This document shows positions 21,921-30,479 of a DNA stretch of 56,158 nucleotides, in pieces. A model generated the notes under the pieces. That model was not told the origin of the DNA. It did no database searches and saw nothing but the letters and a program-made list of their open reading frames with translations. The stretch is from a virus, in the IMG/VR virus record IMGVR_UViG_3300042868_008634, positions 1 through 56,158 of that record; one strand, given 5' to 3'. Position 1 is the stretch's first letter. The number at the start of each line of letters is the position of its first letter. The position numbers and the translations under genes are program-made.

Positions 21921-21957
21921 AAATCCCTAGTTTCTTTTATTTAGAAATTAGGGATTT
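21921..21957 (-). promoter_or_regulatory. Hairpin with late promoter in its loop
   Basis: Inverted repeat AAATCCCTA (21921-21929) / TAGGGATTT (21949-21957), then T run on the minus strand just before the ATG at 21916. The loop holds TCTAAATA (21938-21945), a late motif. It can act as a terminator for the early genes upstream and a late start for the 380-aa gene. Confidence 0.6.
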
Positions 21958-21967
21958 ATAATATAGT

Positions 21968-22153
21968 TCAGGTTTCTAATACTTGGGTGATTGCATCGTC
22001 AAAATCTGCAATAACTTCACGAATTTCAAAAATACGTGGAGGGACATTGTTTATGTCTGTCGTGTATCCTTTTTGTGCTTCATATAAAATTTGACGAACT
22101 GCAGCAGCAGCACGAACATTCATTTTAACTGTTACTTGTTTTTCTTTAGTCAT
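21968..22153 (-). CDS. Conserved small protein (61 aa)
   Basis: A 61-residue helical protein starting MTKEKQVTVKMNVRAAAAVR, with RIFEIREVIADFDDAITQVL. It overlaps mazG by ATGA and ends before the hairpin at 21921. Co-transcription with mazG and gp41 suggests early expression. Function unknown. Confidence 0.6.
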   Translation of the reverse strand: MTKEKQVTVKMNVRAAAAVRQILYEAQKGYTTDINNVPPRIFEIREVIADFDDAITQVLET

Positions 22154-22566
22154 CGGTCGTCAGCAGCACGGTTTTCAGAGAAATAAACATCAAAAGCACC
22201 TTCAGGATAACGCTTGAGAAGTTTTTGAACGTTACGAGCAACTACGTCATCAATACTGACACCAAGTGACATACAAGCTTGAGCAACATACCACATAATG
22301 TCTCCAAGTTCAATAATCAGATGTTCTCGGTTATCTTCATTGAAAGGTTTTCCTTGGAAAATCATTTTTTTAATGATTTCAAGAAACTCCCCACCCTCGG
22401 CATTAATACCAACACCAGCAGTCAGGAGTCGTTCAATATTTGCACCCTTTTCATCCAGTGCAACAAGCCTATCAGACAAAGAAAGAAAGTCTTTAGATGC
22501 ATCAGAAGTTACAGCATCCACAAACTCAGCATACTTATCAAAATCTACGTGTTTAGCAGTTTCCAT
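22150..22566 (-). CDS. mazG: MazG-like nucleotide pyrophosphohydrolase
   Basis: A 138-residue all-alpha NTP-pyrophosphatase. The metal-binding pattern ExxE...ExxD is visible as EGGEFLEI (Glu57, Glu60) and ELGDIMWY (Glu86, Asp89). mazG is a near-universal cyanophage accessory gene; it was first thought to alter ppGpp, and later work favours dNTP hydrolysis such as dGTP and dCTP. Its start overlaps the gp41 stop by one base. Here it is transcribed with helicase and recombinase genes, which fits a role in nucleotide supply. Confidence 0.92.
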   Translation of the reverse strand: METAKHVDFDKYAEFVDAVTSDASKDFLSLSDRLVALDEKGANIERLLTAGVGINAEGGEFLEIIKKMIFQGKPFNEDNREHLIIELGDIMWYVAQACMSLGVSIDDVVARNVQKLLKRYPEGAFDVYFSENRAADDR

Positions 22567-23942
22567 TAAAATTTAAATCCTTCAAACGACTTTTTAGGTT
22601 TCTTTTCTTCATAATTATACTCTTCCTCTTGTCCAGAGTCAAGTATATCCTTTTGAGCACTTTGTTCCACATCATAAAGACGCATTTTTGCTCTATCAAT
22701 TCCAACTACAAATCTTTTATTCATTGTTGGGTCATTATATCTATTCTTCAATTGTTTTACCATAATCTGCCCAAGTTGTTCCAACTCTTCTGTGCTAATA
22801 AGGGCAAACATAAGGTCAGCAGTAGCAGGAAGACCAAAGGATTCACTAGTATCAGTAAGATCAGGATCGGAGCTAGAAAATCCACTACGAGTAGTTTGGG
22901 TAGCGGAAACAATTGGAACATTTGCCTCAACTGCAAGACCACGAAGTTCTTCCGCAATTGCTTTAACATAAGAGTAAGAATTGACTGAAAAATTACTCTT
23001 ATATCTTGAGGACCCACAAATATTAAGGTAGTCAATGAAAATAATATCAGGCTTAAATGATTTCTTAAGAGAGAGTTCATTAAGAAGTGCTCTAAAATGA
23101 CCTGCGTGTGCCGAAGCAGTTGGATACTCTTTGATAATCAGAGTTCCTTGTGTTTTCTTCGCAATATTATTTACTTTCGTATCAAACATTACTTTTGGCA
23201 ATGTTTCAATATCTTTGATATTAACATTTAAGAGATTTGCGTCAATTCGTTCAGCAATTTTCTCCTCTGCCATTTCAAGCGTAATGTACAATACGTTCCG
23301 TCCTTGGAGCAACACGGAGCTAGCCACATGGCACATGAATAGAGATTTCCCGACACCTGTACCAGCAAGTGCGATATTAAGAGTTTTGTTAGGGATGCCC
23401 CCTTTGGTAATTTTGTTAAAATATTCCAAATCAAATGGAATTTTGTCTTCTTTCCTGTGATAAGAGTCATATCGTTCTTGGTAATCTTTTAGGTAATCGT
23501 GTCCAATGTGGCTATCAAATCCAATAGCAAGTGCTTCTTGTAAAATTGTTGGAATGGAATCTCTAGATTTCTTTTCATCTTGCCCGTCAGCAATTTTAAT
23601 ACTTTCCATAAGAGCAAGATAAATTGCTCGGTCTTTACACCACTTTTCAGTAGTATCTACCAACCATTGTTTATCTGCTGGAGCATCATCAAGTTTAGAA
23701 ATATAATCACAAATAATTTTGTAAGTATCTTCTGTAATATCAGTTCTTTTTTCTGTTTCAATCAAAAGAACTTCTTTTGTTGCTAGTTGTTCGTAAGCAA
23801 CAATAAATTTACAAATCTCCTCAAAAACTACTTTCTCGTGAAGATTCTCAAAGTATTCATTTTTTATAAAAGGTAATACCTTTCTACAATAATCATTATT
23901 AAATAAGAGATTTCTAAGAATCGTAGTTTCAACTTTTTCCAT
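22566..23942 (-). CDS. gp41: Replicative DNA helicase
   Basis: A 458-residue DnaB-family hexameric helicase. Walker A is AGTGVGKSLF near residue 196, Walker B is DIIFIDYLNICG, and VPIVSATQTTRSGFSS near residue 350 carries the motif H4 region. That TQTTRSG region is where gp41 split inteins insert in some marine phages; here it is continuous, so no intein is present. The C-terminus is acidic then basic (EEEYNYEEKKPKKSF). It works with primase gp61 at the fork. Confidence 0.95.
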   Translation of the reverse strand: MEKVETTILRNLLFNNDYCRKVLPFIKNEYFENLHEKVVFEEICKFIVAYEQLATKEVLLIETEKRTDITEDTYKIICDYISKLDDAPADKQWLVDTTEKWCKDRAIYLALMESIKIADGQDEKKSRDSIPTILQEALAIGFDSHIGHDYLKDYQERYDSYHRKEDKIPFDLEYFNKITKGGIPNKTLNIALAGTGVGKSLFMCHVASSVLLQGRNVLYITLEMAEEKIAERIDANLLNVNIKDIETLPKVMFDTKVNNIAKKTQGTLIIKEYPTASAHAGHFRALLNELSLKKSFKPDIIFIDYLNICGSSRYKSNFSVNSYSYVKAIAEELRGLAVEANVPIVSATQTTRSGFSSSDPDLTDTSESFGLPATADLMFALISTEELEQLGQIMVKQLKNRYNDPTMNKRFVVGIDRAKMRLYDVEQSAQKDILDSGQEEEYNYEEKKPKKSFEGFKF

Positions 23943-23953
23943 TTCTCCTCTAA

Positions 23954-24508
23954 CTATGGATTTTTTTTATGATGAGGCACATCAAATACAAAAGTAATTC
24001 TAACTTCATCACCAATATTTTCAGCACTATGGGGAAGTTTATTATTGAACCAAAAGAAAGTTCCAGGTTCAACAATCATAGTTTCATCACCTACACTATA
24101 CCTGTATTTTCCCTGAATGGAAAGGTGATATCTATCTTTCGTAAGATAATAAGTTCCTTCATCAATATGAGAACCTACTATTTCACCAATAGGCAAAGAA
24201 AGAAAAGCACAACGACGTATTTTCTTAAAATATGTCTTTAAGAATTTAAGAATTTCTGTGTGTTTTTCGTATGCTGGTGTTTGAATGCAAATTTCAGTAT
24301 CACCAACATACTGACCTTCCTTTTCTATTCCTCCCATTATTAATTGAAGAACGTCTACTGTAACAGTATATTTTGTTGGGTCAAGTTGTTTTATTTTTTT
24401 ATCTTTAATATTTTTTTGTGAACCCCAATCTTCTGGATATTGTTTTATTTGTTCTAAAATTTTAGATACATCAATTCCAGTTTTTATGACCCGAATGTTT
24501 CTCATCAC
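23954..24508 (-). CDS. Aspartyl/asparaginyl beta-hydroxylase-like 2OG-Fe(II) oxygenase
   Basis: A 184-residue cupin-fold dioxygenase. The iron ligands fit HIDEG (His and Asp near residue 114-116) and LPHSAEN (distal His), with [16 protein letters not shown] and [14 protein letters not shown] as in the Asp/Asn hydroxylase family; the arginine in [10 protein letters not shown] would bind 2-oxoglutarate. The substrate is unknown. Such oxygenases are frequent in cyanophages. The start overlaps the uvsX stop by 4 bases (ATGA). Confidence 0.8.
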   Translation of the reverse strand: MMRNIRVIKTGIDVSKILEQIKQYPEDWGSQKNIKDKKIKQLDPTKYTVTVDVLQLIMGGIEKEGQYVGDTEICIQTPAYEKHTEILKFLKTYFKKIRRCAFLSLPIGEIVGSHIDEGTYYLTKDRYHLSIQGKYRYSVGDETMIVEPGTFFWFNNKLPHSAENIGDEVRITFVFDVPHHKKNP

Positions 24509-25509
24509 CCATAAGAAAATTCTTTTTTTGCTGCTTCATCTAATGCCTGCATTATTTCTGGCGTGAAGTACTTCTCTGGATTTTCATTAATAGTTTTTCC
24601 AAATTGAGTTGTACCATCTCCAATATCATAACGAGTTCCCACCTTCTTAAAGATTTCATACTTTTCAGCAAGATCAAGAAGACCATAATACTTATCAAGA
24701 CCACGTTCATCATAATACAAACGCACCTCCACTTCTTTATTTTCTTTACTCAAACGAGACTTTTGTGTCTTACATTTGATGATATTACCAACAACTTCTG
24801 TTCCATCCTTTTCTTTTTTCTTAGAAAGATAGATAATAGAAGATGCTGCATATTTAAGACCAGAACCACCACTCATTTCTTTTGTAGGAACATATGATCC
24901 TACAACGTCATATGTATGATTGGTAACAATCATAGGAATCTTTGCTTGTCCTAATTTAAGAGTAAGCATTCTAAATGCACCCTTTACAAGTTGAGATTTA
25001 GTCATATCCCTAACTTGTTTATCATTTAGTGCATCTTCAATTTCTTTCTCAGTAGAAAGCATTCCCAAAGAATCAAGAACAAACATACAAGGTTTACGTT
25101 CACCTTCTTTTTTCTTTAGATATAAATCTACTGCCTTAAGTGCTTTACTTCTAAACTCTTCAATAGTAACAACATTAACTACAACAATTCTATTGATATC
25201 AAGACCACGACTTTGGAGTAATGATTTACTTACAGCAGCCTCAGTATCAAAGTAGAGACAATAACCATCGGGATTATTATTAAGAAAATTCTTAACCACA
25301 GCGAGAGAGAAGAAAGTCTTTCCAGTAGAAGACTCTCCAGCAATAGCAGTAATCTTATTCCCAGATACACCACCAAATATGCTACCTGAAACCAGTGCAT
25401 TAAAGATGTAAGAACCCGTGTCAACATAAGTCTCAGTCTCATCAATATCAGAAGCAAGTTGTGTATACTCTCCTCCGATTTCTTTTACGATGTCTTTTAA
25501 AAAGTCCAT
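24505..25509 (-). CDS. uvsX: UvsX recombinase (RecA-like)
   Basis: A 334-residue strand-exchange protein. Walker A is [16 protein letters not shown] near residue 57, Walker B is [12 protein letters not shown], and [12 protein letters not shown] with [15 protein letters not shown] forms the DNA-binding loop region. It loads with UvsY and works with the UvsW helicase, both encoded further right in the window. It follows a 38-codon gene by 2 bases and is coupled downstream to the 2OG oxygenase. Confidence 0.95.
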   Translation of the reverse strand: MDFLKDIVKEIGGEYTQLASDIDETETYVDTGSYIFNALVSGSIFGGVSGNKITAIAGESSTGKTFFSLAVVKNFLNNNPDGYCLYFDTEAAVSKSLLQSRGLDINRIVVVNVVTIEEFRSKALKAVDLYLKKKEGERKPCMFVLDSLGMLSTEKEIEDALNDKQVRDMTKSQLVKGAFRMLTLKLGQAKIPMIVTNHTYDVVGSYVPTKEMSGGSGLKYAASSIIYLSKKKEKDGTEVVGNIIKCKTQKSRLSKENKEVEVRLYYDERGLDKYYGLLDLAEKYEIFKKVGTRYDIGDGTTQFGKTINENPEKYFTPEIMQALDEAAKKEFSYG

Positions 25510-25511
25510 AA

Positions 25512-25628
25512 TTATTTTTTCCTATTAAAATTAAATGTCCATAATTTATTATACAACTGCTTTTCATCAGTTCTTTTAAGTAATTCTAAAATTTTTTTAA
25601 ATTCACGTTCAGTAATCGGCAAATCCAT
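25512..25628 (-). CDS. Small conserved protein between gp43 and uvsX (38 aa)
   Basis: A 38-residue basic helical protein, [20 protein letters not shown] then a Lys/Asn-rich end. Its ATG overlaps the polymerase stop codon by one base (TAATG), and it ends 2 bases before uvsX. This position and the LLKRTD pattern are conserved in cyanophages as far as I recall. Function unknown. Confidence 0.6.
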   Translation of the reverse strand: MDLPITEREFKKILELLKRTDEKQLYNKLWTFNFNRKK

Positions 25629-28120
25629 TAAGCAAAAAATGATTCTAAAGTTAAAGTTTTTTCTATTCTCCAACCAATTGCGTCAAGAATAACTCTCATC
25701 GGTTCCAAAAATGCTTTATTAAATTGTAACTCATAATCAATATATTTGTCCAATCCCAATTCTCTGGGAAATTCTTGAACATAAGATATTACATTCTCAC
25801 GAATTGGATTAGGAAGTTTAAGATAACAAAATTTTATTTTTTCACCATTTTGGATTGTTGCATATTTTTTATCTAGTTTTTTCTCCTTAATTATATGGTT
25901 GTAAAGAAGAGCACCTCTAACGTGAATTGGTGTTCCTTTTCCATAGATGGTATTAACTGCTTTATGTTTTACGACATCGTTTACAGTTCTTGGAAAAGAA
26001 ATCTCTTCCACCGAAAGACTATTAAATTTTTTTCTTGATTGATCAATATAATCAATCAAATCGTCTTCAGTCTTTGTCATAATAAGTTTAAGACCATCCT
26101 TAATCATTTGACGACAAGGTGCTGGTGTTGATGATTTGACTGCCTCAAGTCCCATAATCTTAAGTTTTGGTTGCTCATATCTAACTCCTTCAGAATCCCA
26201 AACATTAAGAATATATCTTTTCTTTGCAGTCCAGATTCCACGATCAGCAATATTCTCTCGTTTCATTTGCATTTTTTGGTCGTAAGCATTTACATACTCT
26301 GCCAATTCTTGGTAAGAACTTTCAATATAAGGTTCAAGTTCCATTTTGCAGATCTTATCAAGGAACCCAACAACTTTTTCACGAGTCGTCTCTCTTCCCT
26401 TGTATACATTTTCAACCAAAGGACCCATATTAAGATAAATGGAGTCGGTATCAGAAGCAATAACATAATCAATGTCTTTGGATTTTAATATCCTATTTAG
26501 ATATTGATTCATTTTACTTTCAATCCAACGAATTGATACTTGTCCAGACAAAGTGATTGCCTCAGCATTTGCTAGTTTATAATAACGGAAATACTGATTA
26601 CCGATAGCACCATAAGCAGAGTTCAAAGAAATCTTCTTTGCCATCTGAATGTTGTTGCAACGAGCAATTTCTTTTTCCAATTCTTTAGTAGGAGTTTTTT
26701 CGTACTGCTGTTTAGCAGTAAGCATTTTCTTTTTAAAAACTACTCTGTCATTATACATTTTCTCCATTAATTCAGGTAGAAACCCCCGAATATCTTTTCG
26801 GTATTGTGCCCCATTTGCACAAACACAAAAATCACCATTAATACTTATTTGCTTTCCAAGTATTCTCTCAACTGAAGCTGATGAGTGTCTGGTCTCAACG
26901 AGTGTTTCTGGAGAAATATTGTATTGCATAATAAGATGGGGATAAAGGCTATTAAGGTCAAAACTGACCACCCAATTATAAATCCCAGGAATCGGTTCTT
27001 TGACATATGCTCCAGCAAATTTATCATCTTTTGATGATTTATCTTTTGGGGGAATAACAATGTTACGTTTCTTAAGATAGTTGTAAATAATAGCATCCCA
27101 AGTTCTTACTTGATAAAACACATCATTATAATTAACTTTGGCATCATATGCCATAGTCAAACACAATTCAATAAGTTTCATCTTATCTTCTAACTGGTCA
27201 ACAAGCTCAACGTCTTTAATGTTATAATCAACAAACTTTTGCCAATCTTTTGTATAAAATTCTCGGAAAGTATCAAATTCTGAGTGGTCAAGTTTCTTTT
27301 GCCCCAATTCAACAAAAGCAATATGGTCAAGACGATATGATTCTTGATTTGTATAAGTAAATTTCTTATACAAATCAAGATAATCAATGATTGAAACTCC
27401 AGCAACTTCGTAGGAAATTTGCTCTCTTCCCTGAATTACCAATTCTTTTCTACGAATATTTCCCCAAGGAGAAAGACGACGTGCTTCTTTTTCCCCAAGA
27501 ATTCTTTCAATACGTCCCGCAATATAGGGAATATCATATAATTCACAATTCCATCCAGTAACTGCATCTGGAGTATTTTGTTCCCAAAATGCAAGAAAAT
27601 GATTAATCAAATCAATCTCATCAGTGCAGTGAACATAAGATACATCTTTACGTGTATTGTTATACGATCTTCCATTCGCAAAACAAATAATTTTTTTTGT
27701 CGAATAATTCTGAATAGATATTGTTAGTATTTCTTCTGCACAATCAAAAACATTCGGGAATCCACCTTCTGCAGCAACCTCAATATCAATCGTTACTAAC
27801 CTAATTTTAGTAATATCAAACTTAATTTCTTCTTCTGGATACTTATCGGAAATATATTGTGCTTTATAGTTATCATTTCCATAAACAGTAAACCCATCAA
27901 CCTTTGAATATTTTTCAAGAAATTCCCTACAGTCAGAAATTTTCCCAGGTTGAATAGGTTCTACTGCATATCCATCAAGTGTTCTATACTTTGATTTTTT
28001 CTTTGAAGAAACAAAAAGAGTCGGTTGATACTCTTCCTCTATTTGAAAATACTCCCCATTATCATAACCACGAACCAACATTTTATTAAATTTTTCATAG
28101 ACGTTGGTATAAAATCTCAT
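25628..28120 (-). CDS. gp43: DNA polymerase, family B
   Basis: An 830-residue replicative polymerase. The exonuclease domain shows TIDIEVAAEGG (Exo I), GWNCELYDIPYI (Exo II) and DYNIKDVELVDQL (Exo III). The polymerase domain shows SFDLNSLYPHLIMQY (motif A), KISLNSAYGAIGNQ (motif B) and IASDTDSIYLNMG (motif C). It is complete and without intein or intron. Its start overlaps the previous gene by 4 bases. It acts with clamp gp45 and loader gp44/62. Confidence 0.97.
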   Translation of the reverse strand: MRFYTNVYEKFNKMLVRGYDNGEYFQIEEEYQPTLFVSSKKKSKYRTLDGYAVEPIQPGKISDCREFLEKYSKVDGFTVYGNDNYKAQYISDKYPEEEIKFDITKIRLVTIDIEVAAEGGFPNVFDCAEEILTISIQNYSTKKIICFANGRSYNNTRKDVSYVHCTDEIDLINHFLAFWEQNTPDAVTGWNCELYDIPYIAGRIERILGEKEARRLSPWGNIRRKELVIQGREQISYEVAGVSIIDYLDLYKKFTYTNQESYRLDHIAFVELGQKKLDHSEFDTFREFYTKDWQKFVDYNIKDVELVDQLEDKMKLIELCLTMAYDAKVNYNDVFYQVRTWDAIIYNYLKKRNIVIPPKDKSSKDDKFAGAYVKEPIPGIYNWVVSFDLNSLYPHLIMQYNISPETLVETRHSSASVERILGKQISINGDFCVCANGAQYRKDIRGFLPELMEKMYNDRVVFKKKMLTAKQQYEKTPTKELEKEIARCNNIQMAKKISLNSAYGAIGNQYFRYYKLANAEAITLSGQVSIRWIESKMNQYLNRILKSKDIDYVIASDTDSIYLNMGPLVENVYKGRETTREKVVGFLDKICKMELEPYIESSYQELAEYVNAYDQKMQMKRENIADRGIWTAKKRYILNVWDSEGVRYEQPKLKIMGLEAVKSSTPAPCRQMIKDGLKLIMTKTEDDLIDYIDQSRKKFNSLSVEEISFPRTVNDVVKHKAVNTIYGKGTPIHVRGALLYNHIIKEKKLDKKYATIQNGEKIKFCYLKLPNPIRENVISYVQEFPRELGLDKYIDYELQFNKAFLEPMRVILDAIGWRIEKTLTLESFFA

Positions 28121-28389
28121 TTTGTAAGTTCAGTATAATCGTCAAGTAATTTTCCATTTGGTTCAACAAGAGTCAAAATCTTATCTGAACTCATCATGAT
28201 TTCTGTATCATTTGTAAATGTCTTTAACCAAGGAGAAAGATTCCCATCTTCAGAAATTAAATATGGTTTTTTTAATTTGCAGTTTGGTTCACCAAAATCA
28301 ACAAGAACTTCTTCAATCTCAGTTATTAAATTCAACTGATTCTGGAGTATCAAGACTTGAATCACTCGACTCTTTGTTTCCTCTTCCAT
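28117..28389 (-). CDS. Small Sm-fold-like protein (90 aa)
   Basis: A 90-residue protein with VLILQNQLNLITEIEEVLVD, KKPYLISEDG, LSPWLK and KILTLVEPNG. The order of strands (entry strand, P-Y turn, PW, IL-TLVEP) parallels the next two related proteins and suggests a shared Sm-like beta barrel. GAGGT lies 8 bases before the ATG. It overlaps the end of the previous gene by 71 bases in another frame, an unusually long overlap. Function unknown. Confidence 0.55.
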   Translation of the reverse strand: MEEETKSRVIQVLILQNQLNLITEIEEVLVDFGEPNCKLKKPYLISEDGNLSPWLKTFTNDTEIMMSSDKILTLVEPNGKLLDDYTELTK

Positions 28390-28690
28390 AAACTTTTACC
28401 TCATAAGATTTTTTTAATGTTGCTGCTGGTTCTACAATAGAAACAACCCAGTCTGGATTTACTACAATATCTTCCTGTTCTGTAAGTGGAATCCAAGGAT
28501 AAACAGACAGACTATATTGCCTATTTTCTGTTGTCACTTCATCATTTGTTAATATTTCTGGTTCAATCAATTTAACTACAAATGGATTTGAAAAGACATA
28601 AGAAACTACCTTTTCCTCTTCAGAAACCAACTCTTTAATATCTGCAATTACATCTTCTCCGGATTTCAATATTGCAAGTTTTATAGTCAT
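28319..28690 (-). CDS. Sm-fold-like protein (123 aa)
   Basis: A 123-residue protein: MTIKLAILKSGEDVIADIKE, then SNPFVVKL, VYPWIPLTEQEDIVV and WVVSIVEPAATLKKSYEVKV. The pattern SGEDVIAD ... NP ... PW ... I-VEP resembles a short Sm-like barrel and matches the 130-aa protein at 38255. A consensus sigma-70 promoter starts 21 bases upstream, so it probably begins the early polymerase transcript. Function unknown; RNA binding is only a suggestion of the fold. Confidence 0.6.
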   Translation of the reverse strand: MTIKLAILKSGEDVIADIKELVSEEEKVVSYVFSNPFVVKLIEPEILTNDEVTTENRQYSLSVYPWIPLTEQEDIVVNPDWVVSIVEPAATLKKSYEVKVYGRGNKESSDSSLDTPESVEFNN

Positions 28691-28710
28691 TTGTTCATAC
28701 CTTTTTTAAA

Positions 28711-28739
28711 ATTTTAGCAATAAAAAGGGGAGGTGTCAA
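28711..28739 (-). promoter_or_regulatory. Sigma-70-like promoter with -35 in terminator stem
   Basis: TTGACA (28734-28739), 17-base spacer, TAAAAT (28711-28716). The -35 lies in the 3' arm of the hsp20 terminator. Drives the Sm-like genes and gp43. Confidence 0.65.
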
Positions 28740-28762
28740 CTGGATTTTGCCAGTTACCTCCC
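28728..28762 (-). terminator. Terminator of the hsp20 gene
   Basis: Stem GGGAGGT-AACTGG / CCAGTT-GAC-ACCTCCC with a 6-base loop and 3-base bulge, then CTTTTTATT on the minus strand. Confidence 0.85.
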
Positions 28763-28793
28763 GTGGCATAGCGACGACGATATTCAATTATAT

Positions 28794-29234
28794 TTAGAGA
28801 TAATCTTTTCTCTTATGATGTTCAGGAACAATTCTACCAAGAGTAACAGTCAGAAGCCCATCCTCAAAATCAACTGATCTAACTTCCGTATCGTCAGAGA
28901 GTGTCCAAGAACGTGTAAATGATCGTTGAGCCAGACCTTTGTGGACATACCTGGTGTCAGTTTCCTTATCTTCTTTTTGACCTTCAATAAAGAGTTTTCC
29001 ATCTTGCGTATAGACAAAAACTTCTTTTTTTCTAAATCCAGCAAGTGCCAATTCAAGTCTCGATTCTACGTTGCTGACTTGAACTAAATTATAAGGAGGA
29101 TAGTTTGCTGTAGTTTCGTGAAGACTGAAGATGCGATCAAAGTATTCGTCCATTCCAATACTATTGCGAGTGATTCTTTCCATCAAAGCAGGAAGATCGG
29201 ACGCAGTAAACCGTGATGTTGGAAGGTTAGTCAT
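28794..29234 (-). CDS. Small heat shock protein, Hsp20 family
   Basis: A 146-residue chaperone with an alpha-crystallin domain from about residue 47 to 135: YNLVQVSNVESRLELALAGF, VFVYTQDGKLFIEGQKED, RSFTRSWTLSDDTEV and FEDGLLTVTLGRIVPE. It holds unfolded proteins soluble. hsp20 is a typical cyanophage gene found near the replication genes. GGAG lies 9 bases before the ATG. It is monocistronic, ending in a strong terminator. A weak late-like TATAAATT lies 61 bases upstream. Confidence 0.92.
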   Translation of the reverse strand: MTNLPTSRFTASDLPALMERITRNSIGMDEYFDRIFSLHETTANYPPYNLVQVSNVESRLELALAGFRKKEVFVYTQDGKLFIEGQKEDKETDTRYVHKGLAQRSFTRSWTLSDDTEVRSVDFEDGLLTVTLGRIVPEHHKRKDYL

Positions 29235-29312
29235 TATTGTAGCTCCTTTAAAAGCGAGGTTTGATTGTGTGATCCCTATAAGGCGATCATTAATAATTTA
29301 TATTAGTTTGTA

Positions 29313-29726
29313 TTATTTTTCAAGTGTGGTTTTTACTACACTATTCTTAACAGGTCTTCCAAATGTTCCGGGAGAAAACTTCATACCTTTATTCCAAGCA
29401 GGTTTGCCCCTCATAGACATACTAGTTTTTTCTCTCGATGCTTTACTTCTTTTTGATCCAGAAGTACCTTCTCCACCATCTGTCTTATTAACCAATACAC
29501 CACCACTATCTTTTTTCCCCCAAAATCTTATGAGTTCCACTTCCAAAGATAATGCTTCTTGTTCCGTTAAATTTTCTTTTATTCTTACTATTCTATCTTT
29601 ATCAGGAGGTCGTTGAGCCAAACCCAACTTTCTTTTATTTGTATCTCTAAATCCAGAACCTTTCCCAATATAATAAGGAGAATATCTATCTTCACGCAAA
29701 TAAGCGTAAACGTAATACTTTTCCAT
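29313..29726 (-). CDS. GIY-YIG homing endonuclease with NUMOD3 motif
   Basis: A 137-residue protein. The N-terminal GIY-YIG core is KYYVYAYLREDRYSPYYIGK at residues 3-22, with GFRDTNKRK and the acidic LSLEVELIRFWG segment holding the catalytic glutamate. The C-terminus has a NUMOD3-type DNA-binding motif (REKTSMSMRGKPAWNKGMKF). It sits free-standing between hsp20 and the 202-aa protein gene, near the polymerase gene, a usual target zone. A late promoter within a 14-bp inverted repeat precedes it. Confidence 0.85.
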   Translation of the reverse strand: MEKYYVYAYLREDRYSPYYIGKGSGFRDTNKRKLGLAQRPPDKDRIVRIKENLTEQEALSLEVELIRFWGKKDSGGVLVNKTDGGEGTSGSKRSKASREKTSMSMRGKPAWNKGMKFSPGTFGRPVKNSVVKTTLEK

Positions 29727-29748
29727 CTGCTTTGTTTGTGGTTATAGT

Positions 29749-29756
29749 TATTTATA
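29749..29756 (-). promoter_or_regulatory. T4-type late promoter TATAAATA
   Basis: Exact match 23 bases before the GIY-YIG gene, inside the inverted repeat. Confidence 0.65.
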
Positions 29757-29764
29757 CAAGAAAA

Positions 29765-29780
29765 GGGGCATTTCTGCCCC
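29765..29780 (-). terminator. Terminator of the 202-aa protein gene
   Basis: Stem GGGGCA / TGCCCC, 4-base loop, then TTTTCTT on the minus strand. Confidence 0.65.
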
Positions 29781-29823
29781 AAATCTCTTTGCTTGAATAA
29801 CCACAAACAAGCACTATTATTTA

Positions 29824-30432
29824 TCAACCAATAATACTATTTCTCCACTCCTCACTCATATTCACCATAATTGCTTCTGCTGCTTCTGGTGTTTCAGCAT
29901 ATCCTTCATCAAGTAAATGTGAAAGAATGATGTCGTAAAGGTCGTATTGGTCAGCGAGTCCAATTCCAGCAATACCATATCTTCCACCACTACCTGGTGT
30001 ATATCTACCAGTTCCTGATGGTGTTCCAGACCCACCTAAAGAGGAACTTGCTCCTGGTTTTGAACCAGTTGGTTTAGGTTTTTCAATACGATAAGCATTT
30101 GGTTTTGAACCAGTTGGTTTAGGTTTTTCAATACGATAAGCACCCGTAGTTCCAAAACCCCTACTTTGCCCCTGTCCTTGAGGACCATATGCAGCAGATT
30201 TTTTTACCTGACCCTCAACTGTTTTTGCGGCAAGGGATGCAGATGCTCTTGTTACTGTTGGAGTATTTTTTAATTTATCAATAGATTTTTGAGTATCTCT
30301 TTGAGCATCATCCAATCTTTGATTAGAAACTGCATTTCTTGCTCTGTCTGCAACAGAACCTTCATTAAGTTCTTGCGAAGAATAAACTTCCAAATATGCT
30401 TCTTGAAGATTGCGAAGTTCTTGTGCGTCCAT
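29824..30432 (-). CDS. Putative virion-associated protein (202 aa) with AYRIEKPKPTGSKP repeats
   Basis: The true start is the ATG at 30430-30432 (MDAQELRNLQEAYLEVYSSQ): the longer frame would place the late promoter inside coding sequence. An LxE-G site (QELNEGSVA) follows the N-terminal helix, as in the 542-aa protein. Two copies of a 15-residue repeat, AYRIEKPKPTGSKP, lie near residues 98-127, then a Gly/Ser-rich stretch. The last 38 residues (YDIILSHLLDEGYAETPEAA, MVNMSEEWRNSIIG) are the shared C-terminal module. Probably a late head-associated protein. It lies oddly among early genes. Confidence 0.62.
   Translation of the reverse strand: MDAQELRNLQEAYLEVYSSQELNEGSVADRARNAVSNQRLDDAQRDTQKSIDKLKNTPTVTRASASLAAKTVEGQVKKSAAYGPQGQGQSRGFGTTGAYRIEKPKPTGSKPNAYRIEKPKPTGSKPGASSSLGGSGTPSGTGRYTPGSGGRYGIAGIGLADQYDLYDIILSHLLDEGYAETPEAAEAIMVNMSEEWRNSIIG
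30056..30142. repeat. 42-bp direct repeat, two copies
   Basis: Two identical 42-base units separated by 3 bases inside the 202-aa gene, period 45 bases. Confidence 0.85.
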
Positions 30433-30451
30433 TTTATGAATACTTTTTAAG

Positions 30452-30459
30452 TATTTAGA
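30452..30459 (-). promoter_or_regulatory. Late-type promoter TCTAAATA
   Basis: One mismatch to TATAAATA, 20 bases before the 202-aa gene. A 7-base hairpin (AATACTT / AAGTATT, 30439-30455) overlaps it. Confidence 0.5.
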
Positions 30460-30479
30460 ATAACACTTCACATAAAAAA

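Larger units (their letters stand above)
29732..29810 (-). promoter_or_regulatory. 14-bp inverted repeat enclosing terminator and late promoter
   Basis: TTGTTTGTGGTTAT (29732-29745) and ATAACCACAAACAA (29797-29810) are exact inverse copies. Between them lie TATAAATA (29749-29756) and a terminator (29765-29780). The endonuclease ATG is 5 bases past the repeat. Confidence 0.75.

Noticed and set aside
22566-23942. Search for a gp41 split intein
   Set aside because: The helicase frame is continuous through the TQTTRSG region where such inteins insert, and all motifs are present.
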